64,000 nt of DNA from Acestrorhynchus altus (GCA_034509495.1 CM067504.1:2026234-2090233); one strand, 5' to 3'; shown: positions 10,200 to 21,764, numbered from the stretch's first letter. Notes: generated from the letters alone by a model not told the origin. Translations and numbers: made by a program.

Positions 10200-10510
10200 G
10201 ATCACTTACTCTAGAAGACACTAGGCAGCTCCTGAACTTTAGGCTGAAAAACAAACTCCTCAGACTTCCCTCTCCAGCTACCTCTTCCTCCTTCTGGAAG
10301 GATACCAAGGTGTTCCCTGGCCAGCCAAGAGATATAATCTCTGCAGCATGTCTTGAGTCTTCCCCCAGGGTTTCCTCCCAGTTGGACATGCCTGGAACAC
10401 CTATCCAGGGAGGCGTCCAGGAAACATCTGAACCAGATGCCTGAACAACCTATGGATGTGGAGGAGCACCAGTTCTACTCCAAGCCCCTCCTGGATGACT
10501 GAATTGATGA
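10200..10510 (-). pseudogene. RTE/Rex3-like LINE C-terminal fragment
   Basis: Reading the minus strand gives SRGLE-, LVQMFPGRLP- and ISLGWPGNTL-like words in shifting frames. These correspond to the RWLGHxLRMP ... DYVSxLAWERLGVPPEEL end of RTE-type LINEs and are the same family as the insertion at 15228-15398. Family naming is tentative. Confidence 0.55.
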
Positions 10511-10737
10511 ATGTTAAACATGTTTGGCAAAGTTAGAGAAGGTGCATGTTCCATCGGTCTGAAATGAATGTTAAACAGCATTTTACAAAGTGTGGACTAC
10601 ACTGACAGTGTTCTGGGTGATGATGCTTGAAGACAGACCCTACTTGCCAAGTAAGAGCAGATCATGGAAGAGAATGAGGAGCAGGACCAGTGGTACCAAT
10701 GGCCTTTGGCTGTAAGCAGTTATTTGTGTCCCCTGCT
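10511..10737. other. Unassigned
   Basis: A short spacer with two copies of ATGAATGTTAAACA (about 10508 and 10564); nothing else seen. Confidence 0.4.
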
Positions 10738-11010
10738 TTGTTGTGATCAGTCTGGAGGCAGCGTGGTCAGCGCCAAGGTCAAGATTTTGTTATCATGTAT
10801 GACACATTGAGGTCATGTGGTCTGGTGGCATGGTGTGGGTGTACCAGGTCTTCATTACAGACACTTTAACAGCCCACTGTTATATTAGTGAGGTTCTGCA
10901 AACAGTGGTTCTACCATTACTGAACATACACTCCGGTGCTCTTATACAGCAGGACGCTCTTTCACATACTGCTGTCATCTCAAGATCTCCAGATACCATA
11001 CAGTAACCAG
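10738..11010 (+). pseudogene. Tc1-like transposase remnant, family C
   Basis: Degenerate match to the C-family words: GGCAGCGTGGTCAGCGCCAA, TTCATTACAGACACTTTAAC, GTGGTTCTACC, then HSGALIQQDALSHTAVISR where related copies read HSGALFQQDDARPHTAAVSR. The catalytic QQD Asp region is altered. Confidence 0.75.
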
Positions 11011-11044
11011 TTGTATCACCAGATGTGATGTGATTAAGGATTAA

Positions 11045-11155
11045 TTTTACCTACCTTCTTCTTTCACCATTCTTTGGTAGAATGAGTTGTGTGCTTAGGG
11101 TCATTGTCTTGCTGCATGACCCACATTCTCTTGAATCGTTTAGTGTAATATTTTG
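11045..11155 (-). mobile_element. Tc1-like family D fragment
   Basis: Shares TTAGGGTCATTGTCTTGCTG and CATGACCCACATTCTCTTGA with the copies at 38670-38705 and 63180-63215. Confidence 0.6.
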
Positions 11156-11782
11156 TTTCATTTGGTTCTGTATCTATTTTTAAGACTTGTGTGGAATTTA
11201 TGCAGTAATATCAAAGATTTGAAAGCGTTGCCCACTGTATATGCAGTCTTCAAGTAGAACGTGTCCCACCTCTGGCTACAAATAGGTGCGAGAAGTCCCG
11301 TATATATCAGGCTCAGAGTTGCTAGAAACCAATAAAACAGAGTCCGACTGAAATCAGTCAAATGACAACTATGAAATGTCACACAAAATCTACATATTGT
11401 ACTACCTGTTTGCCAGATTGTGCTCCAAACTCTTTAAAGTCACCTCCCTTCACTAATGAGTTCTTTGAGCAATGGTTTAAAAATAACACTTTGAGAGACA
11501 GAGCAGAGAAACTCCCCCATTGACCTGTTGTGCAATGACTCGTGTCATTCCCTGACTCAGAGGTTTAGAAAACAATAGTACTGTATTGAAGTGGTGGGTG
11601 GAGTGGGTGAGTGAAGTGCTTTAACGCAGGTGTGAATAATAATCAAATATGCTGCCAACTATTTATGACATCACTGAAGGCAACAGGGAAGCCTGAATAC
11701 AATCAAACACACACACCAGGGAGCCAGCAACACAGGAAAACCAAAAACAGAAAAGGAGCAGAACACAGGTTTTATGGTTCTT
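11156..11782. other. Unassigned
   Basis: About 630 bp with no recognised repeat or frame. Confidence 0.5.
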
Positions 11783-12290
11783 GGTGGTGTGTTAGTGTGT
11801 GTTGTGCTGGAGCGGATCAGACGCAGAAGTGCTGCTGGAGTGTTTAAACCCCTCAGTGTCACTGCTGGACTGAGAACAGTCCACCAACCAGAAATGTCCA
11901 GCCGACAGCGTCCTGTGAGCACTGATGAAGGACTAGAGGACGACCAACACAAACTGTGCAGAAACAGATGAGCTTCTGTCTCTGACTTTACATCTACAAG
12001 GTGGAGACACTCGGTAGGAGTGTCTGATAGAGTGGACAGTGAGTGGACACAGTGTTTAAACACTCCAGCAGCACTGCTGTGTCTGATCCACTCGTACCAG
12101 CACAACACACACTAACACACCACCACCATGTCAGTGTGACTGCAGTGCTGAGAATGACCCACCACCCACATAATAGCTGTTCTGTGGTGGTCCTGTGGGG
12201 TCCTGATCATTGAAGATCAGGGTGAAAGGAGGAGAATGAAGTCTGCAGAGAAACAGATGAACTACAGTTATAGAACCACAAACCACTGTT
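11783..12290. mobile_element. Foldback family A, copy 3
   Basis: Both arms and centre are present: GGTGGTGTGTTAGTGTGTG, TGTTTAAACCCCTCAGTGTC, CTTTACATCTACAAGGTGG, GAGTGGACAGTGAGTGGACA, TGTCAGTGTGACTGCAGTGC and ACAGATGAACTACAGTTATA. Outer ends are lacking. Confidence 0.88.
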
Positions 12291-12904
12291 ACTTTTAGTT
12301 AGTTTGATCATTTTGCGTAGTTATACAAAAGGAACAGTAAGAGCCATATGACCGTTAGGATTAGTGTGTTCTGCAGGGATGTCCTGGACATTGGGAAGAC
12401 GGGGCTGCTATGTGTGTGAGACACAGAGACTGAGAAATTGTATCCTCAGTGTGTGACCGTCAGCCAATCATGCAAATACTGACTGAAACGCAGAAGAAAC
12501 AGTGCTACAACGACTGACAAAATATCATGTTTCAGGTCAAATTGGGTCTCAGGTCCATTTACTCCTTCGCACAGTTCACACTGTCCCTTACGCCACCCCC
12601 CCTCTCTGCCCAAACCTGCCCCTGAAACTCCCCCACTCTCTCTCTCTCTCTCTCTGTCACTTTTGCATGCTCTGTCCTCTGCTCACTCAGACTCTCATTG
12701 GTATGCATGCTCTCTCTCCCTATCTGGCATTCTCGTGTGGGTTCTCGCACTTTGTTAAGGCGTTGAGTAGTGGGGTCAAGTTGGGGTCAAGCTTTTAAGG
12801 GTACCATCTGATTTACATTGTTAGTATAGATTACCAGTTCACTTCAAAGCAATCAGTGCCACCTATCTTTACAGCGTAACACATAATCAGGAGGGTGGCA
12901 TGCT
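12291..12904. other. Unassigned, short (CT)n
   Basis: Pyrimidine-rich around 12590-12720 with (CT)10 at about 12636-12655. Open frames on both strands are side-products of this composition. Confidence 0.5.
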
Positions 12905-13520
12905 GACTATGGTCTTTATTTATTTATTTACCTGGCATTATTTGTTCCATCAACGAAGGCATGCCATCCAGATGGAGCAAAACAGGTCCAAACCATGATA
13001 CCACCACCACCGTGTTTCACAGATGGGATGCGTTCCAGTGTTTTTATGCCTGTCATTTAAACCAAAAGATCTAATTTGGTCTCAAAACATTGTCCCAGTA
13101 GCCTTCTGTCTTGTCCCTGTGATCTTTTGCAAACTGCAGACAGACATCAATGTTCTTTTCTGAGAACAGTGTCTTTCCCCTTGTTGTTCCACCACTGTAG
13201 ATCTCACAGACTACTACACTTGCTCTTGGTGAGATGTTTGTTGGTGGAGCACTCCTGGGGAGGGTAATAATGGTCATGAATCCAAGTCCAAACTCTTTAG
13301 AGATGGTTTTGGAACCTTTTTCAGTCTGATGAGCATCAAGTCTTCTTCTAACCTCCTTAGAAATCTCCTTTGTTGGTTCTTTGATACACTTCCACAAACG
13401 TGTTGTGAAAATCAGACCTTGATAGACCACGGTTCTTGAAATAAAACAGGACCCCCACTCACACCAGATTGTCTTTATTGATTGAAAACACTCGGCTCTA
13501 GTTTCACCTTTAAATTGCGT
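12905..13520 (-). pseudogene. Tc1-like transposase remnant, family D
   Basis: The minus strand encodes GFMTIITLPRSAPPTNISPR and TLFSEKNIDVCLQFAKDHRD followed by KTEGYWDNVL. These are the N-terminal DNA-binding and first catalytic-strand segments of Tc1-family transposases. In-frame stops and losses separate them. The 3' part includes the words CACCGTGTTTCACAGATG and CCATGATACCACCACC. Confidence 0.8.
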
Positions 13521-13829
13521 ACCAGTACCGAATTCCAGGTCCCAGTACTGGTACTGATATCGGTTCAAATGGTGACCTTTATTCAGTTGAAGGCTGAAGG
13601 TGCTCAGTTTAATGTTAATGCATTACCACACAGTTGTCCCTAGTTATATAACAATCATTCCAGTTCTCCACTCATATTTCAAAATGACTTTATATTACAA
13701 GCAGGACACATGGGTTTCTGCTGCTGTCATCAATGAATTACATCCAGATTTAAAGAATGACATCATAGTGTTTTCACTTGAATTCTTTAAAACCGATGTC
13801 CGACATATAATTACGAAAACAACAATGGT

Positions 13830-14095
13830 ACACAAGTGTGGTCAGTGTCCGCTTGACACTACCAGTGAAATGCTGTGAACCAGTGGAACAGTGTTCTCTG
13901 GAATGAAGGTGCTCCATCCAGCATCTTGACCACACTAATGCTCATGTAGCTGAATGCAATCAAATCCTCAGAGCAAGGCTCCAGAATCTAATAGAAAACC
14001 TTCCCTGGACAGTAGAGACAGTTACTCCAACAAATGCAGGATAAACTTCTTTTAACACCCTTGATTTCAGAAGGAACGTTGAAGAAACATCTGGC
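13830..14095 (+). mobile_element. Mariner-like family M fragment
   Basis: Contains GTGGAACAGTGTTCTCTGGA, CTGAATGCAATCAAATCCTC, GCAAGGCTCCAGAATCTA and CCTTGATTTCAGAAGGAAC. The reverse of these words recurs at 53980-54240, where the terminus ACACTATAAGGACAAAAGT is also present. Confidence 0.6.
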
Positions 14096-14149
14096 TGACA
14101 CTGAATCATCTTTGAATCATCTTCCTAGATGCTACCAGGATTACACTTG

Positions 14150-14224
14150 GTGGGCAGTGGTGGCCTGGTGGGTAGGGAGCCGGTATTGTGAGTTGAAGGT
14201 TGAAGGTGGATAGGGCTGGCCACC
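14150..14224 (+). mobile_element. SINE-like tRNA head fragment
   Basis: TGGTGGCCTGGTGGGTAGG resembles a pol III A box as in other fish tRNA-derived SINEs. The B box is lost and the segment passes into a Tc1 fragment. Confidence 0.35.
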
Positions 14225-14375
14225 CTTGGGCTGTCAAAGTGCGTGTAATGAAGACCGAAGGTGATCTGGCACCGTACAAAGCTGCACCATGAACCCAGAC
14301 CTTCTGTGTCTGTGACACCAAACTGTAGATCTTGACCACGGTGCCTCCACACACGGATTTGTTGGGCGTCTCCAC
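14225..14375 (-). pseudogene. Tc1-like family C fragment
   Basis: GTAATGAAGACCGAAGGTGA and GACCACGGTGCCTCCACACA match the minus-strand copies at 25185-25205 and the complement of 55757-55780. Confidence 0.6.
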
Positions 14376-14731
14376 CAAGACTAAACTTTGGCAACGGGTG
14401 TATAGACATGAAAATAAATATTGTGACCCAACTTATTATCTGTACGTTTAGGAACCATTTTCTTCATTATTCGAATGTGTCCGATTTGTCCCTGAATGAT
14501 AGAAAGTCCCTGTCCCTGAAAGAAAAAAGTGTCTCTCACACAATGCCACCACTATTGCACCATATCTGTGATCATGTGAATATAACTGTGTTGGTGTCTC
14601 TATGTGTGTTTCCATGACCTTCATATTTCAGGAGTGGACGAGCTGTCAAAACACCCACAGAATCAGTGACTGATATAATCTCAAAAACAGTCATACGTAA
14701 GCACTTTTATGCACCCAATCCCTCCCCCACA

Positions 14732-14785
<54 letters not shown>

Positions 14786-15150
14786 CTCCCATCCTTGTTT
14801 ATGGTAGAGCATATTCCCACACACTGTGAGACACCATGTGTACAGTCTGGTTTATTTACACTAAACATGGAGATCTCATTTCTTATCATTTACTGGTTTT
14901 GGACAATAACAAACTTCTCCCATTACACCACCACAGAGGGGTGGGGGTGGCTAAACTTAGAGTAAAGGTCCCACCTCTTTTCAGAAAATCACCTTCAGGA
15001 ACATGCTTGAAAACAAGCAGGGTGTGCCTGCTGTGTTTCTGCACGTCCGTTGCAGAATCAATACTTCATTTTTCCTTTGATTACTTTACATTAGAGCATT
15101 AACAAAACGTCTAATACAGTCAGCTTTAACATAAAGCTCCACCAGGTCTT
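14376..15150. other. Unassigned, with (CA)26 microsatellite
   Basis: A pure (CA)n run spans 14733-14784. The flanks contain nothing I recognise. Confidence 0.55.
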
Positions 15151-16145
15151 ATCGCTGTACCTGACAGTGCTGTCGATTCTGACTCGTGCTGTTGTGTTGG
15201 TAGCATCCTTTGCAAGTGAAGGATGCCGTCCGTCCGTCCACCCGTCCGACTTCTGCCGCTTTATCCGAGGCCGGGTCGCGGGGGCAGCAGTCTGAGCAGG
15301 GATGTCCAGACCTCCCTCTCCCCCGACACCTCAGCCAGCTCCTCGGGAGGGACCCCGAGACGTTCCCAGGCCAGCTGAGAGACATAGTCCCTCAGGAATG
15401 AAGGATGCCTTGGAGAGGAATTCGAATGCAATTCCAGCAGTTGAAAGAGTTCAAGAAGGGTTGTGTTTAAGGGCTCTGGGAAGCTGGATGGTCTTGTCAA
15501 GGTATTGTATACCATATCGGCAAATCATTTGCAGCAGCAGAGAGAAGTAGGCATGCACCAGCAATATGAAGGATCTGGGAGACCTACACAAACAACAGGG
15601 AGGGAGAAATGATGGAGTGACCCAACAGCCATGATTGCAGACATTCAGCAATCAGTGACGCCGTCCATGAGTTATCCTGTTAGGGCTACACTACGCAGGC
15701 CTACATGCACGCAGACTGGGCAAACTGCCCTTAACACCACGTCAATGTGGCCAAAGACTGCAATGGTGTCATACCAGGCTGTGTCCCACTGTGGTCAGCA
15801 CCAAGATCAGCAGTTTGTTGTAACATATCACACATCCAGAAGGCCTTGTGTAATGGGTTGTTGTGCAACTTCTGCAAGAAGCAGAAGAATCTGCAGGAAC
15901 TCAGTGTGAATATTCAAGCTGCATGGGATGGATCATCACAGGACACCATTAGGAACCTCTACAACTCCATGCAGAGACGTCTGGCATGTTGCGTTAAACC
16001 CAACGCCGCACTGAGAGACACCACTTCTGTATGAGCAGATCAATAAATATTGATCAGATCAGACTACAGTTATCATCAGTTATTGATCCTGATCACCTTC
16101 ATCTTCCTTCCCAGTAGTGCCACCATCCCATGAGTGCAGCTGCAA
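15151..16145 (+). pseudogene. Tc1-like transposon copy, family C (interrupted)
   Basis: The 5' segment GACTCGTGCTGTTGTGTTGG lies at 15181-15200, then an inserted LINE tail (15228-15398), then the element resumes. The transposase remnants KDCNGVIPGCVPLWSAPRSA (15750-15810) and NIQAAWDGSSQDTIRNLYNS (15908-15967), ending RRLACCVKP, give the C-terminus. Its terminal inverted repeat is related to GTTGCACCCAGAAGGAAT seen elsewhere. Internal deletion has removed the catalytic core, so it is non-functional. Confidence 0.85.
15228..15398 (-). mobile_element. 5'-truncated RTE/Rex3-like LINE insertion
   Basis: The minus strand reads RDYVSQLAWERLGVPPEELA, then EVSGEREVWTSLLRLLPPRP, and ends in a GATAAAGCGGCAGAAG 3' end with a GGAC-repeat tail. 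The sequence TGAAGGATGCC is duplicated at 15217-15227 and 15399-15409 as a perfect 11-bp target duplication. The host sequence is the Tc1 copy around it. Confidence 0.85.
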
Positions 16146-17574
16146 CAGTTCATTTTAGATGTTTTATATTTTATGTCGCATCATCGCAGAGACTGAGAAC
16201 AGCTGTGGTTTGGATAGTGTAGAAAGTCAGTGGTGTGTGTGGGTGTACAAATGAGCTTTGTTAGTCATGGGTCGACTTGTGCTTTTGCTATAATTCCCAC
16301 GTGACCGCTGTCGGGCCACCAAAGAATCCCACTACACACCACAACATCCTGAGTGCACATTTAACAAGGGGACAAGTGAGACCTGAGGGAACATACAGAA
16401 TACAGAGTTACATAAAGATAATTAAACATGATATTTCAGCGATTCCTGAAGCACAGTCACTCAGTTACTCCATGTTTCATAACATTAAAGGGGGAAAAAG
16501 ATTGGGCACCCTGAGCATCAGAAAGGCTACTTTTGGGTAGTGTACTTCATAGGTGTGTCTAGACCCTTTTTATGGGCTCTCAAGCAATAAATTGACTCTC
16601 AGTGACGTTTTTTTCTTTGATAAGCTGAAATGTTAAAACCCCAGAAAGTGTATGAATAACTTAATACTTTAACAAACGTTTAAGTCCTATGTTTACGGAT
16701 TGCCCTGCTCTTCAACAAAAAGAGCCCATCAGTTTGCTTATTTGCCCCAATTAGGGATAAAGACCTACCCTTCAACAAACACATGGATTAAGATTGCTCG
16801 TAGCAATGTAGAGATCACATTTCTGTGCATTTGTTTTTATTTATGAGTTGTTATTAGACAGAAATACTCACTGTTTGTTTGTTTTCTTTTACTTTTTTTG
16901 AGGGGGTGGGGTCAATTCATGGTAACAGATGATGATGAACAGAGGGTGAAATCTTGATCTCAACATACCTCCTTCATATCTCTCATCATATACATGTTCA
17001 CTGTAAGGTACTATTTGTTATTTACGACTTATGTAAACGTCTTGATCAAATGATGCGGTTGATTAAGAAAGCCCAGGGTTTAACTTTTCAATTCGCACCA
17101 TGGTTTGGTCTTACGTGGTTTGGTATGAATACAATAAAAACCTACCATAGCAATTCTATACAGCCCACTACAGCTCCCACAATACCATAAAGAAGTCTAG
17201 AGTGTATTTTCATCTACAACCATTTTTCAACTTGTATTGCTTTGCTCCTTTTTATTGTTTCGGTAAAACCATGACTTGTGTCTGATAAGTTACACTTCGG
17301 CTGTTCCGAACCGTGTGACTGCACCCACATATGGTTAGAAATTCCATTCAACTGTGTTCATAACTCAGATTTCTCTCGATTACATAACAGTGGACCTTAA
17401 CGGTCTTCCTGGTCACAGTGTCAATGTACGAAGAGAAAACGATTCTGACTGGCTGCATTCTCACCTGCTCAATCATCTCCAAGCCTTGCCTCGGCATGCT
17501 CACTCTTCACCCCCCCCGACGTGCATTATTAAATATATATTTCTTCAGGTCAGAAAATCAGAAAAGAAACCTGC
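16146..17574. other. Unassigned AT-rich spacer
   Basis: About 1.4 kb with no microsatellite, repeat family or coding signature seen. It is the longest such stretch between the two genes. Confidence 0.5.
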
Positions 17575-17745
17575 TGAAGCTGCTGGTGTTCTCAGAGCAG
17601 TGACTCATCGCCAGAGTCTGTTTGGGATTACATGGATGGTGAGCAGCAGGAAATTTCCCACCTTAAAGTAAACTCTGGAATCTCCCTGCAAGTTTATCCA
17701 CAAAACTGAAAGCAGTGGAAGCTGTAATAACGGCTGTCTGGAAGG
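17575..17745 (+). pseudogene. Tc1-like transposase C-terminal fragment
   Basis: A plus-strand frame reads QSVWDYMDGEQQE at about 17612-17655. ESVWDYM is the third-catalytic-residue region of Tc1 transposases. The following text (CTGCAAGTTTATCCACAAAA) continues the family downstream. Confidence 0.6.
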
Positions 17746-17944
17746 GGTTTCTCAAATCCATCAATTAACTACTTTGTGGACTTGGAGCGCTTCCCAGGTG
17801 GTTCGGGTTGGTTTCACAAACCAAGAAAAATTGTTCCAAATGTGTCACAACAAACAAAGTGAGAATGTTCTCTCCACTGGTTGGTGCAGAGTTTTGGGCC
17901 AGTGCAGATCAGAGTGCAGTTAAACTGGACCAGTAGCAGAGATT

Positions 17945-18072
17945 ATGTGACCAGTATACATTTATATTACATTTAAACTGATGGCACTTATCAGACGCCC
18001 TTATCCAGAGCGGCTTACGGAAGTGCTTTGCTGTTCACTCAGAGAATATCCTTTGCTAAGTATCCTTAAGTA
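17945..18072 (+). repeat. Common teleost dispersed repeat
   Basis: GGCACTTATCAGACGCCCTT and ATCCAGAGCGGCTTAC match a repeat word found widely in fish introns and UTRs. The element class is uncertain. Confidence 0.55.
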
Positions 18073-18142
18073 CACCAGCTTAAACTACACCTGCAGAGCC
18101 GTCCAGTTCAAACCACCATCGTCTGGGAGTGTGGTTTTATCA

Positions 18143-18176
<34 letters not shown>

Positions 18177-18932
18177 CATTTATACCGTGCACTTAATACA
18201 TGTTTGAGCAGTGTTTTTAATGTTGTGCTATAAATAAAACGGGCCCTCATGCGCCCCCGAACACTGGCAGAACATCCCTGAAAGTTCCAGCACCATTGCA
18301 TACCTGTACCTTTACATTTAAAGCCCCGGTTTACTGGTTTTAACTATCTTTTTATATTTTTTGATGCTAATGAGAGATGAAGCATTTACCAAAGTTATTT
18401 TCCACATTTAATTATATATTAATGCAGTTTAATCATAATAAAACATTACAATATTAAAGACTTATGTAAAAGTCTGGGCTCCTGTGATCAAATATTAAAG
18501 TTTATTTAAGGATTAATAAGCCCTGGAATCATGTCATGTCATGACATCATGGTCAGCTCCCACGATACCATACAAATCCAACAGAGTGAAAACCATGTCC
18601 AACAAAAACATTTGTTTGATAACATTTAAAGCCCCTGGTTTATGTATATATATGACCGATGACTATCATCACTTTTAAAGAAGGGTCTATACATCCTGTA
18701 GTTAGATTTTGTGGTTTTATAACTATGTTCACGATGGTGTAAATATTTAAGCCAATCTGTGACAGCTGACTGCCTGCACTACCTTTCACTAGTTCACTAT
18801 TTTACACTATTACCCTGGGAGCAGAAAAGTGAGGCAGAAGGAAAAGTAGGTCCTATATTACATCATTATTTATGTCAGCAGTTTGTTTTGGTTTTGTTGT
18901 TTTCATTGAGAGACAGGAAACACGTCCATAGT

Positions 18933-18933
<1 letters not shown>
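18073..18933. other. Unassigned AT-rich spacer with (GT)n
   Basis: (GT)n at about 18143-18170, and a short palindrome-like CATGTCATGTCATGACATCATG at about 18532-18553 (written here as overlapping CATGTCATG and CATGACATG words). No gene seen. Confidence 0.5.

Positions 18934-18985
<52 letters not shown>
18934..18985. repeat. (CTAA)13 microsatellite
   Basis: An uninterrupted tetranucleotide array. Confidence 0.97.
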
Positions 18986-19079
18986 AATTGCAAACACAAT
19001 GGACATTGGACAAATCAATATTTGGAAATTGTGAATCCTCCATCCATAATTGGCAGAAAGATGGTGCTAACTGTGCAGA

Positions 19080-19530
19080 CAGTTGTTTCAAAGGACACTG
19101 CCACAGACACTGCCCAGGACACTGCCCACAGAACACTGCCCAAGAGGCGCTGCCCACAGGATGCTGTACAAAGGACGCTGTCCTCAGGACACTGCCCAAA
19201 TGACACTGCCCAAAGAGCGCTGCGCACAAGACACTGCCCAAAGGATAATGCCCAAAGGATGCTTGTCCAGGATGCTGTCCTCAGGATACTGCCAAGGACA
19301 CTGCCCAGGGATGCTGTCCACTCAGGATCTGCAAAGGGTGCTGTCCAAAGGATGCTGTCCTCAGGATACTGCCCAAAGGACACTGCCCAAAGGATGCTGT
19401 CCAAAGGATGCTGTCCTCAGGATACTGCCCAAAGGACACTGCCCAAAGGATGCTGTCCTCAGGATACTGCCCAAAGGATGCTGTCAAGGGCGCTGTCTGA
19501 GACACTGCCCAAAGGATGATGCCCAAAGTA
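19080..19530. repeat. Minisatellite of about 14-bp units derived from family A
   Basis: About 450 bp of words GGACACTGCCCAAA, GGATGCTGTCCTCA and GGATACTGCCCAAA in higher-order combinations. The outside sequence on the right (TTGGCTGGATATTTCTGGTT) is family A, and intact family A copies have at this point two tandem units, GGACGCTGCCCACA and GGATGCTGTCAGCT (4645-4672). Confidence 0.9.
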
Positions 19531-19728
19531 CACAGTTGGCTGGATATTTCTGGTTGGTGGACTGTTCTCAGTCCAGCAGTGACACTGAGGGGTTTAAACA
19601 CTCCATCAGCACTGCTGTGTCTGGTCATCAGGGTGAAAGGAGGAGAATGAATAAAGCAGAGGAACAAATGAACTACAGTCGGTATGGTCCTGAATGGTCA
19701 TAATGTTATGGTTGATCAGTATATCTGT
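19531..19728. mobile_element. Foldback family A, copy 4 (right arm)
   Basis: GGTTGGTGGACTGTTCTCAG, ACACTGAGGGGTTTAAACAC, GGTGAAAGGAGGAGAATG, and the terminus GTCATAATGTTATGGTTGAT at 19697-19716. Internally deleted after CTGCTGTGTCTG. Confidence 0.88.
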
Positions 19729-20300
19729 GGGGATCTGCGAGTTAAACGTTGAATAAGGTATTGTCCGAGGATTAGTCTGTGCAATGCCATGCGTGACTCT
19801 GTCCGAGGACCACCCACACACCCACACATGGGCTCCACTTCCTCTGAGGTTGAAAGGTCATTATAACAGTATCATTTACAGCGATGAGATTCCTCAGACC
19901 CTCCTGCTGCTTCCCTGACGTGCAAACGTATGTGTGTGATTCCACCTTCAGCTTGCCAGAAGCTTGTGGAAACTTTTTCCCTGCAGGTCCTCATATGCTT
20001 TTCTGTCACCAAGCTCAATCGTATACGACGTCAGAGAGATTCCAGAATGATTTTATGGTCCAGAACGATCCGTGGTTCTCATAAAAATGAGGTGCTATTT
20101 ATCCACACACATTACACAAATCCTAGTTTCATCAGGGCTTAATGAGCTTCCAGCAAAGCTCAGCTCTAAACATGACCTGCAAAAGAGGAGTCACTATCTG
20201 TAGATCCTGAACCGATACATGAAAAAACAGATTTTGCTTTGCATCTGCTGGAAGTGACCAGAGGTGGGCAGTGTCCAGTGCCTGAGATGTGCTTTTCGTG
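19729..20300. other. Unassigned
   Basis: Two short overlapping frames near 19884-20142 show no family similarity and no splice logic. Confidence 0.45.
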
Positions 20301-20890
20301 GGTTACATGCTGGTCTCTAGGCTTCATTTCTCAGGATCAGAGTATCAGATGATCTCTTGACTGATCAGAGAGAGGGGGCGGGGCTGATGCTCAACCTGCA
20401 TACAGACTCTGACTGATCAGAGAGGCGGAGCTGATGATCAACCTGCATACAGACTCTGACTGATCAGGGAGAGGAAGTCTGCATACAGACTCTGACTGAT
20501 CAGAGAGAGGGGGCGGGGCTGATGATCAACCTCCATACAGACTCTGACTGATCAGAGAGAGGGGGCGGGACTGATGACACAACTGATCATATATGGGATT
20601 ATAGAGGAAGACGAGAAGTGGCTCACACAGTCTTCAAATTTCAGAATAAAAGTCCTAAGACGTGATAAATATTGATACATACATAACAAAAATAATTAAA
20701 GACATTCAGGTTGTTGTTTTTTATTTTGCTTGGACCACTGCCAAGTATTTTGAAGAACTAATTATTATAAATGTCCTTGTGAATGTAATCATTACAAATA
20801 ATTCATCAAAAGTATTGCAGTTTAAGCTCAAAAACACTCAGGACCAGTACACACCTGTATCAATCTACATCTTAGCCTCAGTACCCAACC
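20300..20890 (+). repeat. Composite element B, copy 2 (about 5 units)
   Basis: The head word TCTAGGCTTCATTTCTCAGG (20317) is followed by a VNTR at 20355-20575 and the tail CAGAATAAAAGTCCTAAG. The AT-rich tail includes TTGCTTGGACCACTGCCAAG and AGCTCAAAAACACTCAGG. Confidence 0.88.
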
Positions 20891-21004
20891 TCAGAGACCC
20901 TCACTGACATCAGGATCTTCTAGAACATGGGTTACGGTTTCTTTGGACACTAAATACAGTCAACTCCAATTTTTTCTCTGTTCTGTTTTAGTCATTAACA
21001 TTTA

Positions 21005-21312
21005 CAGTTATCTGCAAAATAGTTGCACCCAGAAGGAATCAACCAATTGCAATGCATGACTGGCATGTTCAGTGACGAGTCCCACTGTTGTCTTGATGGA
21101 CATGACCAAAGTGTCTGTGTGTGGAGGAACCGGGGTCAGTGTCAATACCAATAGTTTGTTGTCACATGTCTAGAACGTGTCGTGATGTGGGTGGGTGGGT
21201 CTTTAACGGACCAATGTTACGTTGGTTCTACCTTTTCTGAACACACACTCCGGTGCTCTATTCCAACAGGACGACGCTCGTCCACACACTGCTGCCGTCT
21301 CACAGATTGCAA
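21005..21312 (+). pseudogene. Tc1-like transposon remnant, family C
   Basis: Starts with the terminal word AGTTGCACCCAGAAGGAATC and includes TTCAGTGACGAGTCCCACTG (the first-Asp region of the catalytic triad, SDESH) and NTHSGALFQQDDARPHTAAV (second-Asp region). The intervening and C-terminal parts are deleted. Confidence 0.8.
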
Positions 21313-21691
21313 GTTGCATCACCATCATGCAGTTGGTGTTTGGGGGTCATAATAAAATCATAAATAAGCCCAGGCCGGGTCTCTGCCCTGGTTCAAACTA
21401 CAATATTCTACAGCTGTTCGGCTCCAAACATCTGACACTTTATAGTTTTATACTTTTGAAGATCGAGGCTTTACTTAACTAATATTTTAAGCGTTTTAAC
21501 TTTAATGTGTTAAACTGTTGAAACATTGAGTAAATGATTAATGAAGATCTCTAACTGGCTGGTCGAAACTGATTGTAAGCTGCAGAACGTGTTCGTAATT
21601 TTACGACATCCATGTTTTGATCTTTCACTCTTCTGCACTCTGTGAACTTCTGTACTTGGCTTGTGAATTTATGCTTTCTGAGGCATATTAC

Positions 21692-21694
<3 letters not shown>
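21313..21694. other. Unassigned AT-rich spacer
   Basis: No repeat family recognised before the (CA)n at 21695-21749. Confidence 0.45.

Positions 21695-21749
<55 letters not shown>
21695..21749. repeat. (CA)27 microsatellite
   Basis: Pure dinucleotide run bordering repeat G. Confidence 0.97.
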
Positions 21750-21751
<2 letters not shown>

Positions 21752-21764
21752 CCCTGACAGGATA

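Noticed and set aside
18532..18553. CATGTCATGTCATGACATCATG-like palindrome as a regulatory site (words overlapping)
   Set aside because: Short and isolated in AT-rich DNA, with no promoter context; likely chance.
19015..19703. Overlapping repetitive frames on both strands (CPKDTAQ-type and FGQYPEDSILW-type repeats)
   Set aside because: They are translations of the 14-bp minisatellite derived from family A, open in several frames at once.
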